DNA of 64,000 nt from Acidobacteriota bacterium. GTDB lineage: Bacteria; Acidobacteriota; Blastocatellia; Pyrinomonadales; Pyrinomonadaceae. The notes beneath the pieces were generated by a model. That model ran no database searches, was not told the DNA's origin, and saw only the letters and a list, made by a program, of their open reading frames with translations. Made by a program: the position numbers and the translations under genes. Positions 51,767 to 61,165 of this stretch are shown in pieces. Positions within the stretch are counted from its first letter, which is position 1, and each line of letters opens with the position of its first letter. Location: contig JAIVJV010000009.1 in the NCBI GenBank assembly GCA_020199835.1, positions 992,001 through 1,056,000 of the forward strand, written 5' to 3'.

Positions 51767-53344
51767 TCAAGCGCTGTGGCTGCTCTCGACGTTGTCGATC
51801 TGCGCGCGTTGCAGCTTCCCACTAAAATCGACGTAAATCGATTTCCATTCTGAGAAGATGTCGAGCACCTGTGTGCCCGCTTCGCGATGGCCGTTGCCGG
51901 TGGCTTTTGTGCCGCCGAACGGCAGGTGCACTTCCGCGCCGATGGTTGAGGCATTGACGTAGAAGATGCCGGTGTACATCTCGTTCATCGCTCTGAACGC
52001 GCGATTAACGTCTCTCGTGTAGATCGCGGCGGAGAGTCCGTAACGAACACCGTTAGCGATCTCGACCGCTTCTTCGAGTGAGTTCGCCGGAATCACGGTA
52101 GTGACTGGTCCAAAGATCTCTTCCTGCGCGATGCGCATATCGGGCGCGGCGTCGGTGAACACGGTCGGCTCGATGAAATAACCGTTGGCATAATCGCCAC
52201 GCGTCAGACGTTTGCCGCCGCACGCGAGCTTCGCGCCGTCGTCGTTACGTCCGATGCGAATGTACCCCATGATCTTCTCGACGGCGTCGTTGTTGATCAC
52301 TGGTCCAACGTCCGTTTTTGGATCCGCGCCGTTGCCGACGCGCAGAGACTTCGTGTTCTCGACCAGCTTCGTGACGAACTGTTTGTAAACTTTCTTGTGA
52401 ACGATCAGGCGCGACGAAGCGGTGCAGCGTTGGCCCGAAGTGCCAAACGCGCCCCACACCGCGCCTTCGACGGCGAGATCAACGTCGGCATCGTCCATCA
52501 CGATGATCGCGTTCTTGCCGCCCATCTCGAGCGAGCAGATCGCGTTGCGCTCGGCGCACGCGGAAGCGACGACGCGTCCGGTTGCCGTAGAACCGGTAAA
52601 CGAGATCAAACGCAGCGCGTTGTGATTGGTCATCGCGGCGCCGACGCTTTCGCCGTAGCCGGTGACGAGATTCACGACGCCCGGTGGAATGCCGGCTTCC
52701 TCGCACGCTTTCACGAGGTTGTACGTCGAGAGCGGCGTGTCTTCCGCGGGCTTGATGACGACGGTGTTGCCGCAAATCAAAGCGGGAATGAGTTTCCACG
52801 ACGGAATCGCCATCGGAAAATTCCATGGCGTGATAAGGCCGCAAAGCCCAACGGGTTGGCGCACGCACATCGCAAACTTGTCGCGCATCTCGGCGGGCGT
52901 GGTGAAACCGTGGAGTCGTCGTCCTTCGCCGGCGGTGTAATAAGTGCAGTCGATGGCTTCCTGAATGTCGCCGCCTGCTTCTTTCAACACCTTGCCCATC
53001 TCGCGGGTCATGTCGGCGGTGTAACGCTCTTTGTCGCGAATCAGGATCTCACCGAGATGAAACAGGATCTCAGCGCGTTTTGGAGCGGGCGTGTTGCGCC
53101 AGCGATCGAAGGCGCCTTGCGCGGCGTTCACCGCGGCGTTGACGTCGTCGCTGGTTGAGAGTGGAAAACGGCCGACGATGTCGCGCGTGTCAGCGGGGTT
53201 GATGTTTTCAAACATCTCGCCCGACTGGCTCGCGACCCATTCGCCGTTGATGTAGTTCTGGTAAGTTTTAACCGCGGCCCGGCTTGCGGGCCGCGAGTTG
53301 TTTTTGCCGCTCGTTTTGGAAAGAGCTTTCTTTGCCTGGGCCAT
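51767..53344 (-). CDS. Aldehyde dehydrogenase family protein
   Basis: This 525-residue NAD(P)-dependent aldehyde dehydrogenase shows [29 protein letters not shown], the general base in [12 protein letters not shown] and the catalytic Cys in [14 protein letters not shown] (about residues 315-330). A 30-residue Lys/Ser-rich N-terminal extension precedes the usual YQNYINGEW start. Similar enzymes oxidise ketoglutarate semialdehyde, succinic semialdehyde or 2-aminoadipate semialdehyde. The actual substrate is not readable. It ends only 4 nt from the receiver gene (convergent) and starts 3 nt from the htrA stop. Confidence 0.9.
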   Translation of the reverse strand: MAQAKKALSKTSGKNNSRPASRAAVKTYQNYINGEWVASQSGEMFENINPADTRDIVGRFPLSTSDDVNAAVNAAQGAFDRWRNTPAPKRAEILFHLGEILIRDKERYTADMTREMGKVLKEAGGDIQEAIDCTYYTAGEGRRLHGFTTPAEMRDKFAMCVRQPVGLCGLITPWNFPMAIPSWKLIPALICGNTVVIKPAEDTPLSTYNLVKACEEAGIPPGVVNLVTGYGESVGAAMTNHNALRLISFTGSTATGRVVASACAERNAICSLEMGGKNAIIVMDDADVDLAVEGAVWGAFGTSGQRCTASSRLIVHKKVYKQFVTKLVENTKSLRVGNGADPKTDVGPVINNDAVEKIMGYIRIGRNDDGAKLACGGKRLTRGDYANGYFIEPTVFTDAAPDMRIAQEEIFGPVTTVIPANSLEEAVEIANGVRYGLSAAIYTRDVNRAFRAMNEMYTGIFYVNASTIGAEVHLPFGGTKATGNGHREAGTQVLDIFSEWKSIYVDFSGKLQRAQIDNVESSHSA

Positions 53345-53347
53345 AAA

Positions 53348-54940
53348 TTACTGGTAAGTGAACTGCACGATCAACGGCAGCAGACGGCCGCCTCTCGTGT
53401 CTGGTCTCGTCACGTTCATAACGATCGGATCACCGGCTTTCAACGTGCTCAGCACGCGTTGGAAATCGGCAAGTGTGTTTACCGGCACGCGATTGATGCG
53501 ATTGATGACATCGCCGACCACCAGCGCCGGTGCGCCGGTCGGTTGAAGGCGAATCTCGGCGACGAGTCCGTTCGGATCGATGTCTTTCACGTAGAGACCC
53601 TGGACGCCGGTCAAGCGACTATCCGCGATTAGTTGCGGCGTTAGTTCGGCGAGCGTGACGCCGAGGCGTAACGTGTTGCCCTTCGGGTCTGTAGTTTTCG
53701 GAGTCGTCTTGGTTGGTTCAACCAACTCGCGGAGCGTTGACGGCGGACGTTCGCCTAACGCGACAGATGCCGTGCGGCGTTCGAGTTTGCCGTTCGTATC
53801 TCGCAACAAGACGAGCGTGACTTGCTGGCCCACTGCCGTGCTCGCGACGCGCTGAATCAAGTCCTGCGCGTTGAGTACCGGCGCGCCCTCGAACTCGACG
53901 ATGATGTCGCTCGGTTGCATTCCGATCTTGGCGGCGGGTGTTGGTTGACCACCTTCAAGCGGCGTGACGGACATCACGATCGCGCCCTTGGCTTCGGGGA
54001 GTCCATAGACTTTGGCAAATTCGTCGTGGACGGATTCAAGCGTGATTCCCAGGTAACCGCGTTTGACCTTGCCGTGGGCGATCAGTTGCTTGTAGACGAA
54101 ACTGGTTTCGTTTGACGGCAGTGCGAAGCCGATGCCGTTGTAGTCGCCGGTGGAGGTAGCGATCTGGGAGTTCATCCCGATCACTTCGCCACGCATATTG
54201 ACCAGTGGTCCACCGCTGTTGCCGCGGTTGATGGCGGCGTCAGTTTGCAGAAAGCGTTGGAACACGTTGAAGTAGGGACTCTCGCGTTCCTTCTTGGAGA
54301 TGATTCCGGCGGTGACGGTTTGATCCAGGCCGAAAGGCGAGCCCATCGCGAGCACCCAATCACCGACCTGCGCGGCGTTGGAGTCACCGAGCGTCACGGT
54401 CGGCAAATCTTTTTGCACTGCGATCTTGATCACCGCGACGTCTGTTTCCGGATCGAAACCGACTACTTCGCCGCGATACTTCTCGCCTGATTGCATTTTG
54501 ACGGTGATTCGCGCTGCGTCTTCAATGACGTGATAGTTGGTGAGAATGTAACCCTGCGGACCGATGATGAAACCGCTACCGACGCCGCGCGTTGGTCTAC
54601 GTGGCTGGCGACGAAACATGTCGAGCAGCGGATTTTTGTCCGACTGGTCCTCTTTGTCTTCGTCTTTCTCGCTGACTTCGATTTGGGGCTGCGTGGTTTC
54701 GATGTTCACCACTGCGGGCTCGACGCGCCGGGCGATTTCAGCAAACGAAGCGGACAACGCTTCGGGCGCGCGTGCGACCTGGAGATCACTCTGCGCTACG
54801 ATTGTGCGGCCGGAGAGCATCGCGCCGATGCCGATGCCGGCAACCACACACGCCACGGCGAGCGCCGCGATCCAGACACGCAGTTTACGGAGAATAGCTC
54901 GTTCCTGATCAGTCGCGCGGTTGTTCGAAACGTCAAACAT
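53348..54940 (-). CDS. HtrA/DegP-type periplasmic serine protease
   Basis: This 530-residue protease-chaperone is anchored by an N-terminal hydrophobic segment (about residues 25-45). The trypsin-like domain has the triad His137 (TNYHV), Asp167 (ETDVAV) and Ser242 (RGNSGGPL). Two PDZ domains follow, at about residues 315-400 and 430-525. A charged low-complexity stretch lies before the protease domain. It degrades or refolds misfolded envelope proteins. The ATG is preceded by AAGGTGG, a good ribosome site, and a promoter-like element lies upstream. Confidence 0.95.
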   Translation of the reverse strand: MFDVSNNRATDQERAILRKLRVWIAALAVACVVAGIGIGAMLSGRTIVAQSDLQVARAPEALSASFAEIARRVEPAVVNIETTQPQIEVSEKDEDKEDQSDKNPLLDMFRRQPRRPTRGVGSGFIIGPQGYILTNYHVIEDAARITVKMQSGEKYRGEVVGFDPETDVAVIKIAVQKDLPTVTLGDSNAAQVGDWVLAMGSPFGLDQTVTAGIISKKERESPYFNVFQRFLQTDAAINRGNSGGPLVNMRGEVIGMNSQIATSTGDYNGIGFALPSNETSFVYKQLIAHGKVKRGYLGITLESVHDEFAKVYGLPEAKGAIVMSVTPLEGGQPTPAAKIGMQPSDIIVEFEGAPVLNAQDLIQRVASTAVGQQVTLVLLRDTNGKLERRTASVALGERPPSTLRELVEPTKTTPKTTDPKGNTLRLGVTLAELTPQLIADSRLTGVQGLYVKDIDPNGLVAEIRLQPTGAPALVVGDVINRINRVPVNTLADFQRVLSTLKAGDPIVMNVTRPDTRGGRLLPLIVQFTYQ

Positions 54941-54986
54941 GATTCACCACCTTCTTTGCCGATCCGTCGGCTGGGGAAAGGAATAG

Positions 54987-55015
54987 AGTATAGCTAAAGG
55001 CCTGTCCGGGAGCAA
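54987..55015 (-). promoter_or_regulatory. Candidate promoter of htrA
   Basis: On the minus strand TTGCTC (55015-55010) and TATACT (54992-54987) lie 17 nt apart. The -10 box matches consensus in five of six positions. A leader of about 40 nt with AAGGTGG would follow. Confidence 0.45.
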
Positions 55016-55031
55016 AAATCCAGGTTCGGCG

Positions 55032-55976
55032 TTAGGGACGAAGTAAAACCTTGAGGATTCCGCTGGCGCCCGCGCGGGACATTGCTTGGACGCCGCTTGA
55101 AAGTGGGTGTTCTTCGCTGATGAGATTCTCGACGTCGATGGCTTGCCGATTGAGGAGATCAAGTGCGGGTTCGAAACGTCCACAACGCGATCCGACGATC
55201 GAGATCTCGTCAACCACGATGCGGGCGGCGTCGATTTCTGTTGAACCGTGAAAGGTCGACTTCAAAACCAGTTTGCCTCTGGGACGAAGCAGATCGAGCG
55301 CGAGTTTGAAACCCGCGGCCCCGCCTGACGCTTCGACTACAACATCAAACTGCCGTTGACGTTTTACAGCTTCTTCGGGATTGGCGGTTTCGATACCACG
55401 TCGCGCGGCGATTTGCAGCTTTTCGGGATGCTTGCCCACGAGCAACACCGTCGCTCCGGTGAGTGCTACAACCTGCGCACAAAGCAAACCGAGTTTTCCA
55501 TCGCCGATCACTGCAACGCGATCGCCGGCCGTAATCGCCGCCCGTTCGAGAATGCCACACGCCGCAGCGAGCGGTTCGGTGAAAACTGCATGTCGGTCAG
55601 CGATGTTTTCCGGCACTGGAATTAAATTGACTGCGGGCAGTTGCAGAAACTCGGCGTGTGCACCATCGCGTCCGACGATTCCCAAAACCGTGCGCGTCGG
55701 ACAATGCCGCGGATCACCCGCGCGACAGAGTTCGCACTTCCCACAACCCGCATTGATCTCACCGACAACGCGACGTCCCGCGAGCTCGCCGTCTTCAACT
55801 ACGCCGACAAACTCGTGTCCGATTGTTCCATTGAACCCCGCATACCCGCGCGCGATCTCCAGATCGGTATTACAAATTCCCGACAACAACACGCGCACGA
55901 GCACCTCGTCCGGGTTATCAGGTTTTGCAGTCTCTTCAACTGTTAATTGTTGATTGTTGACTCGGACAGCAAGCAC
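55032..55976 (-). CDS. Zinc-dependent alcohol dehydrogenase, MDR type
   Basis: This 314-residue dehydrogenase has catalytic zinc ligands in LSGICNTDLE (Cys) and GTIGHEFVG (His, Glu), and the structural zinc set CGKCELCRAGDPRHC at residues ~78-92. The nucleotide loop is VAVIGDGKLGLLCAQV. It is shorter than most MDR enzymes (usual ~340), with the C-terminal part compact. The GTG start overlaps the stop of the upstream membrane gene by one base, so translation is coupled. The substrate is unknown; it may be a sugar alcohol or small secondary alcohol. Confidence 0.85.
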   Translation of the reverse strand: MLAVRVNNQQLTVEETAKPDNPDEVLVRVLLSGICNTDLEIARGYAGFNGTIGHEFVGVVEDGELAGRRVVGEINAGCGKCELCRAGDPRHCPTRTVLGIVGRDGAHAEFLQLPAVNLIPVPENIADRHAVFTEPLAAACGILERAAITAGDRVAVIGDGKLGLLCAQVVALTGATVLLVGKHPEKLQIAARRGIETANPEEAVKRQRQFDVVVEASGGAAGFKLALDLLRPRGKLVLKSTFHGSTEIDAARIVVDEISIVGSRCGRFEPALDLLNRQAIDVENLISEEHPLSSGVQAMSRAGASGILKVLLRP

Positions 55977-56506
55977 TAAAACGACTTACTCCTTGTGTAA
56001 GCGTTCTGCGGGGTCAATTCGACGATCTGTTTCGCCCCGATGACCGTCACCGGCAAGCGCCACTCGAGCTGTTCGTCACCGCCAATCGTTGTATGCAGCC
56101 ACCACGTTCCCGGTGGCAGCGCGACCGATCCGTGTCCGTCCTTGTCGAGGCGAGTGCTAACCGGCGTTCGGCCTTTCATGCGTTCCTTCAAAAAATCTTC
56201 AAAACGCTTGCCCGCACGTGGCTCGGTAAAAAACTCGTGACGCACGGCAATAACATCGACCGGATAAAGACTCACCGGCACGTCCAAAGTCGGACCACCA
56301 TTGTCTGGTTGGCGCAGAACGATCTGCACACTGGTGCTGGGCATGTTGTTCTGAGGAGACGCGCTGATGGGAAGTTGGCGATAGATGAGCCATCCAGCGC
56401 CCGCGAGCACAAGGATCAAAGCCACGCGCAGGACGAGAATAAGCGCTTTGCTAAACGTAACTAAAAACCTGCTCTGCCCGGCAACTTTGGCGCTTTCTTG
56501 AAACAT
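55976..56506 (-). CDS. Hypothetical membrane-anchored protein
   Basis: This 176-residue protein from the ATG at 56506, preceded by GAGGAAG, has a cytoplasmic N-terminus and one hydrophobic helix (ALILVLRVALILVLAGAGWL, about residues 22-41). A ~130-residue outer part looks beta-rich, with conserved-looking PGTWWLHTTIGGDEQLEWRL. No known motif is found. It stands between a small cytochrome c and the alcohol dehydrogenase. The three are probably one operon, with 28 nt to the cytochrome gene. Confidence 0.6.
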   Translation of the reverse strand: MFQESAKVAGQSRFLVTFSKALILVLRVALILVLAGAGWLIYRQLPISASPQNNMPSTSVQIVLRQPDNGGPTLDVPVSLYPVDVIAVRHEFFTEPRAGKRFEDFLKERMKGRTPVSTRLDKDGHGSVALPPGTWWLHTTIGGDEQLEWRLPVTVIGAKQIVELTPQNAYTRSKSF

Positions 56507-56534
56507 AAAACTTCCTCGGCTCTTATCTCCCGTT

Positions 56535-56864
56535 TCATCCTCTGAGTCGGCGCACAAAGTTTATCAGCGATTCCGCTTCTTTCTGATTGATCTTGTCGCT
56601 GAAGCCAGGCATGTTGCCGCGCACGTTGCGCCCGTTCATTATCGAGTTGAAGATACGTTCGTCAGTGACTTCGTCCTGCCACTGCGCTTCTGTCAGGTCG
56701 CGCGCGTGGCTAAACTTACCCTTGGAGGTCTTCGCGCGCCCGTCGCTGCCGTGACACGAGACGCAATACTTGCGATACAACTGCGGCGCGGTGCGGTTGT
56801 TGTTATTTCTGCCCGCCGCAAAGGTGCTGAGACAAATCACGAACGCTAAGAAACAAAATCGCAT
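56535..56864 (-). CDS. Small periplasmic cytochrome c
   Basis: This 109-residue class I cytochrome c has a Sec signal peptide (RFCFLAFVICLSTFAAG, residues 2-18), one haem site in KYCVSCHGSDGR (about residues 33-44), and MPGFSDKINQKEAESLINFV with the distal Met near the end. It is likely an electron acceptor or carrier in the periplasm. It precedes the membrane-anchored protein and ADH genes on the same strand and is divergent from purF. Confidence 0.85.
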   Translation of the reverse strand: MRFCFLAFVICLSTFAAGRNNNNRTAPQLYRKYCVSCHGSDGRAKTSKGKFSHARDLTEAQWQDEVTDERIFNSIMNGRNVRGNMPGFSDKINQKEAESLINFVRRLRG

Positions 56865-56946
56865 CTTAATCCGTCCACTCCGTGGTTAGTTTTGTGTATA
56901 GTGCAAAAAATTTCAACCGCAGATAGAATCACAAGGACAAACTGCC

Positions 56947-58371
56947 TTGACTGAAATCGAAATCACAAAGCTGCGTGAAGAGTGTGGTGTCTTCGGCATC
57001 TACGGCCATCCCGAGGCTTCAAAACTGACCTATCTCGGTCTTTACGCGCTGCAACACCGCGGTCAGGAATCCTGCGGCATCGTGGCTTCCGACGGCGTCG
57101 AACTGCGGCTCGAACGAAAGATGGGACACGTTTCGGAAGCGTTTGATCAGCCGGCACTCGATCGCCTGCGGGGCGCGAGCTCGATCGGCCACGTGCGCTA
57201 TTCAACCGCGGGCGAAGTTTCGATTAACGAAGCGCAACCATTTCTCGTGACGTGTCAGCACGGGCAGATCGCAGTTTGTCACAACGGAAACCTGCCGTTC
57301 GCGCGTGAAGAACGTTTGCGACTCGAACGCGAGGGCGCGATCTTTTCATCGACTTCAGACACGGAAGTGGTGCTGCATGGCGTAGCGCGCTCGCGAGCTT
57401 CCGTGCGTGAAGCGATTCCGGAAGTGCTGCGCGAGACAGAAGGTGCGTTTTCGATGCTGTTTCTCACGCCGAACGAGTTGATCGCGATACGCGACAGCCG
57501 CGGCTTTCGCCCGCTCGCGTTGGGCCGGCTCGGCGACGCGTGGGTTGTGGCTTCAGAAACGTGTGCCTTTGATCTAATCGATGCGCAATACGTGCGCGAC
57601 GTCGAGCCTGGCGAAATGATCGTGATCGATCGCGATGGTTTGCGTTCGTCGCATCCGTTGCCGTCACAGCCGCACTCGATGTGTTTGTTTGAGCACGTCT
57701 ACTTCGCGCGGCCTGATTCGCTCGTCTATGGACGATCGATCAACGAGTCGCGCCACAAGATGGGCCGGCGACTGGCGGTCGAACAACCCGCTGACGCGGA
57801 CATCGTGGTGCCGGTGCCGGATTCCGGCGTGGCCGCGTCCATCGGTTACGCAGCGGAAAGTGGTTTGAGTTTTCGTTTTGGACTGGTGCGCAATCATTAC
57901 GTCGGGCGCACGTTTATCGAGCCGCGGCAGTCGATCCGTTCTTTTGGCGTGCGCATCAAGTTGAATCCGGTGCGGGATCTGATCAACGGCAAACGAATCG
58001 TTTTGATTGACGACTCGATCGTACGCGGCACGACGTCGAAAAAGATCGTGCAGATGGTGCGCGAAGCGGGGGCGAAAGAGATTCACGTGCGGATCAGTTG
58101 TCCGCCGACGATCAGTCCCTGTTACTACGGCGTTGATACACCGAACAAGTCGGATTTGATCGCGGCGAACAAGTCGGTGGAAGAAATTCGCAAGTTCATC
58201 GAGGCGGATTCGCTTGGTTATCTTTCGCTCGAAGGAATGATCGCGGCGAGCGGCGTGAGTCCTGATGCTTCGTGCGTCGCGTGTTGGAATGGCCGCTATC
58301 CGACGCGCATCACACGCGAGGCTGAAACCTATTGGGAACGCGAGCACGAGTCAGTGACCGCGGAAAGCTAA
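56947..58371 (+). CDS. purF: Amidophosphoribosyltransferase
   Basis: This 474-residue enzyme makes 5-phosphoribosylamine, the first step of purine synthesis. The N-terminal nucleophile is Cys13 (EECGVFGIYG), implying a 12-residue propeptide removed in maturation. The glutaminase part has LQHRGQESCGI. The PRPP-binding loop is VLIDDSIVRGTTSKK, and the Cys residues in CLFEHVYFARPDS, CPPTISPCYYG and ASCVACWNG match a [4Fe-4S]-type enzyme. A TTG start is used. It is followed by an MBL-fold gene, then purM and purN. Confidence 0.95.
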   Translation: MTEIEITKLREECGVFGIYGHPEASKLTYLGLYALQHRGQESCGIVASDGVELRLERKMGHVSEAFDQPALDRLRGASSIGHVRYSTAGEVSINEAQPFLVTCQHGQIAVCHNGNLPFAREERLRLEREGAIFSSTSDTEVVLHGVARSRASVREAIPEVLRETEGAFSMLFLTPNELIAIRDSRGFRPLALGRLGDAWVVASETCAFDLIDAQYVRDVEPGEMIVIDRDGLRSSHPLPSQPHSMCLFEHVYFARPDSLVYGRSINESRHKMGRRLAVEQPADADIVVPVPDSGVAASIGYAAESGLSFRFGLVRNHYVGRTFIEPRQSIRSFGVRIKLNPVRDLINGKRIVLIDDSIVRGTTSKKIVQMVREAGAKEIHVRISCPPTISPCYYGVDTPNKSDLIAANKSVEEIRKFIEADSLGYLSLEGMIAASGVSPDASCVACWNGRYPTRITREAETYWEREHESVTAES

Positions 58372-58400
58372 GGCCACAGATTAAACGGACGAGGTTTTGA

Positions 58401-59558
58401 TTGGGACGAGCTACCCGAGGTTGTGGTTGTGCGGTCGCCGTGCTGGTTGTCGTGGTTGCCGCCGCCGGGTTCGCAACCTGGAAGTTTGTACTTCCATGGT
58501 GGCGAACGCAGCCCCCGCCGGCCTCCGGTGGTGACCTCACGGTTCGCGTTCTCGATGTTGGACCAGTAAACGGCGATGCAATCCTGATCACCTCTCCGTC
58601 AGGAAAAACAGTACTGATTGACGCGGGCGATACGACCAGAGGCAAAACGGTCGTTGACGTGTTGAAGCGCAACAACATTCAGCAACTCGACTATTTCATC
58701 GCCACGCATCCGCATCCGGACCATATCGGCGGCAGCGCCGAGGTTTTCAAAGTGGTAAAAGTTCTGAACGTGATCGACAACGGACAAACACCGAGTTTTC
58801 CACCCGGTGTGGCGCCATCGCCGTCGCCCGCGGCCGGCAAGAAGAAACCGGCGCCGACTCCAACACCGAGACGCGGTGGACCACCGCCGGTAACAAAGTT
58901 CTACGACGATTACAAAGCAGCTTTAACGGCGAGCGGCGCTCATTACGAAACCGCACGCCCCGGCACGAAATACGATCTCGGCGGCGGCGCATTGCTGACA
59001 GTTCTCGCGCCGTCCGAACCGTTCTTCACCAGAGAACACATGCGCACCGGCGGCAACGAACCCAACGCAAATTCGGTCGTCATGCGTTTGGACTACGGTT
59101 CGTTCTCGATGTTGTTGACCGGCGACGCGGAAGAGCAGACCGAACATCGTCTGTTAACCAAGGAGTTGAACCTCGAAGCGCGCGTATTGAAAGTCGGACA
59201 TCACGGATCGAAATACGCTTCAGCCGGCGATTTTCTCCAGCGTGTGAAACCGGAGTTTGCGATTGTTTCCTGTGGCGCGTGGAATCGTTATGGACATCCG
59301 TCGCAGGCAGTGCTCGATCGTCTGCGCGCGGCGAACGCGAACGTGAAGTTGTATCGCACGGATCTGCACGGCGAGATCACGATCACTACTCGCGGCGCTA
59401 ACGACATCAACGTAAAAAGCGCGAAAGAACCTAGCGAGGACGCGTGGGCGGGCCGCACCGCGCAGAAAGACGATTCCACGCGATCAGGTTTCATTTCTTA
59501 CGGCGACTTTGGACCACCGCCGCGGCCGCCGCGACCTCGAGAACAGAAGAGCAAGTAG
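58401..59558 (+). CDS. Membrane-anchored ComEC-like metallo-beta-lactamase-fold protein
   Basis: This 385-residue protein has an N-terminal hydrophobic anchor (CAVAVLVVVVAAAGFATWKF, about residues 10-29) and a metallo-beta-lactamase domain like the C-terminal part of ComEC/Rec2. It carries the metal motif THPHPDHIGG near residue 98, then LTGDAEEQTE and VGHHGSKYASA. A Pro/Lys/Ser-rich insertion of about 30 residues lies inside the domain (about residues 140-165). The start is TTG at 58401. There are no DNA channel helices, so it is not a full ComEC. It sits inside the purine cluster, between purF and purM. Confidence 0.8.
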   Translation: MGRATRGCGCAVAVLVVVVAAAGFATWKFVLPWWRTQPPPASGGDLTVRVLDVGPVNGDAILITSPSGKTVLIDAGDTTRGKTVVDVLKRNNIQQLDYFIATHPHPDHIGGSAEVFKVVKVLNVIDNGQTPSFPPGVAPSPSPAAGKKKPAPTPTPRRGGPPPVTKFYDDYKAALTASGAHYETARPGTKYDLGGGALLTVLAPSEPFFTREHMRTGGNEPNANSVVMRLDYGSFSMLLTGDAEEQTEHRLLTKELNLEARVLKVGHHGSKYASAGDFLQRVKPEFAIVSCGAWNRYGHPSQAVLDRLRAANANVKLYRTDLHGEITITTRGANDINVKSAKEPSEDAWAGRTAQKDDSTRSGFISYGDFGPPPRPPRPREQKSK

Positions 59559-59561
59559 AAC

Positions 59562-60590
59562 ATGAAATCAGTCTCCTACAGCGACGCCGGCGTTGATATC
59601 GACGCCGCAACACGTGCGACCGACCGGATTAAAGATCTCGCGCGTGCGACGTTCAATCAGCGCACGCTTTCCGAGATCGGCAGTTTCGGCGGGATGTTTG
59701 ACGGCGCGTTTCCGAACCTCACGCAGCCCGTGTTGGTTGCGTCGGCCGATGGCGTCGGAACGAAACTCAAGATCGCGTTTGCGGCAGGCGTGCACAACAC
59801 GGTCGGACGCGACCTCGTCAATCATTGCGTGAACGACATTCTGGTCCAGGGCGCGCGGCCGTTGTTTTTTCTCGATTACGTTGCGACGGGCAAGTTGTCG
59901 CCGGAAGTGGTGGCAAGTGTGGTCGAAGGCGTGGCGAACGGTTGCCGCGAGAACGGTTGCGTGTTGTTAGGTGGCGAGACCGCGGAAATGCCGGGTTTTT
60001 ACGGTGAAGGTGAATACGACATCGCGGGTTTCATAGTCGGGGTCGTAGACCGGCCCAGGGTGATTGACGGAAAACGGATCGAGCCCGGCGACGTTTTGCT
60101 CGCGTTGCCTTCCGCCGGTTTGCACACGAATGGTTATTCACTTGCGCGCAAACTGTTCTTCGAGATCGCGGGCTATGAAGTGAACACGCATGTGCCGGAA
60201 CTCGGAATGACTGCGGGTGAGGCGTTGTTGCAGCCGCACGTCAGTTATCTCCGGCCCCTGGAAGGCTTGCTCGATCGCGGCGTGATCAAAGGCTTGGCCC
60301 ACATCACCGGTGGCGGACTCACGGACAACATCCCGCGCATCCTTCCTGAAGGTACGGCAGTCAGGATTGAAAAAGGTTCGTGGCCCGTGTTGCCGATCTT
60401 CGAACTGTTTCGCCGGCTCGGTAATGTTTCAGACAGCGAGATGTATCGCACGTTCAACATGGGCGTGGGCATGGTGATCGTTTGCTCACCGAACGACGTT
60501 GAGAGCATCAAGACGCACTTTCGTGAACGCGGCGACGACTGCTTCCAGATAGGCGAGGTCATCGCCGGCCAGCGTGAGGTGTCGTTCTGA
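59562..60590 (+). CDS. purM: Phosphoribosylformylglycinamidine cyclo-ligase (AIR synthetase)
   Basis: This 342-residue enzyme closes the imidazole ring of AIR in purine synthesis. It shows SYSDAGVDIDAATRA at the start, GVGTKLKIAF, ETAEMPGFY and LALPSAGLHTNGYSLARKL, all PurM marks. It starts 3 nt after the MBL gene stop. Its last bases hold the GAGGTG ribosome site of purN, and its TGA overlaps the purN CTG. Confidence 0.95.
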   Translation: MKSVSYSDAGVDIDAATRATDRIKDLARATFNQRTLSEIGSFGGMFDGAFPNLTQPVLVASADGVGTKLKIAFAAGVHNTVGRDLVNHCVNDILVQGARPLFFLDYVATGKLSPEVVASVVEGVANGCRENGCVLLGGETAEMPGFYGEGEYDIAGFIVGVVDRPRVIDGKRIEPGDVLLALPSAGLHTNGYSLARKLFFEIAGYEVNTHVPELGMTAGEALLQPHVSYLRPLEGLLDRGVIKGLAHITGGGLTDNIPRILPEGTAVRIEKGSWPVLPIFELFRRLGNVSDSEMYRTFNMGVGMVIVCSPNDVESIKTHFRERGDDCFQIGEVIAGQREVSF

Positions 60591-61165
60591 CAGCGTCGAA
60601 CAAGAGACTCGCAGTTTTGATATCAGGCCGCGGCTCAAACATGCTCGCGCTGCACGACGCGATTCGCACGGGAAAGATTCCAAACGCCGAGATCGCCGTG
60701 GTAATTAGCGATAAGGCCGACGCTGCTGGTCTCGCGGCCGCGCGAGAACGTGGAATTGAGACGATCGCGATCGAACGTAAAGGGCGCAAGCGCGAGGAAC
60801 ACGAGGGAGAGATAATCGAGGCCCTTCGCGAACGGCGCGTTGATCTAATTTGTCTTGGGGGGTACATGCGTCTGCTGTCGCCCTGCTTCATCAACGCTTT
60901 CCCGCGGCGCATACTCAACATCCATCCAAGCCTGTTGCCTTCGTTTCCCGGGCTGGACGCGCAGCGGCAGGCACTCGAACACGGCGTGAGGTTCAGCGGT
61001 TGCACGGTTCACTTTGTGGACGAAACGCTCGATGGTGGACCAATCATCGCGCAGCGAGTCGTTCCCGTCCTAGACGGCGATACTGTCGAGACACTTTCAA
61101 CGCGGATTTTAGAACAAGAACACGAGTTGTACGCTGAAGCCGTACGATCCGTCCTGTCCGTTTAA
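60587..61165 (+). CDS. purN: Phosphoribosylglycinamide formyltransferase, probable CTG start
   Basis: This enzyme formylates GAR with 10-formyl-THF. The first strand reads NKRLAVLISGRGSNMLALHD, then HPSLLPSFPGLDAQRQAL with the folate-site His and FSGCTVHFVDETLDGGPI with the catalytic Asp. No ATG or GTG precedes that strand. The only in-frame TTG (60617) falls inside it and would delete the first beta strand. The CTG at 60587 overlaps the purM stop as CTGA and has GAGGTG six bases before it. A CTG start giving 192 residues is therefore preferred. The end overlaps convergent proC by 4 nt. Confidence 0.88.
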   Translation: MTASNKRLAVLISGRGSNMLALHDAIRTGKIPNAEIAVVISDKADAAGLAAARERGIETIAIERKGRKREEHEGEIIEALRERRVDLICLGGYMRLLSPCFINAFPRRILNIHPSLLPSFPGLDAQRQALEHGVRFSGCTVHFVDETLDGGPIIAQRVVPVLDGDTVETLSTRILEQEHELYAEAVRSVLSV

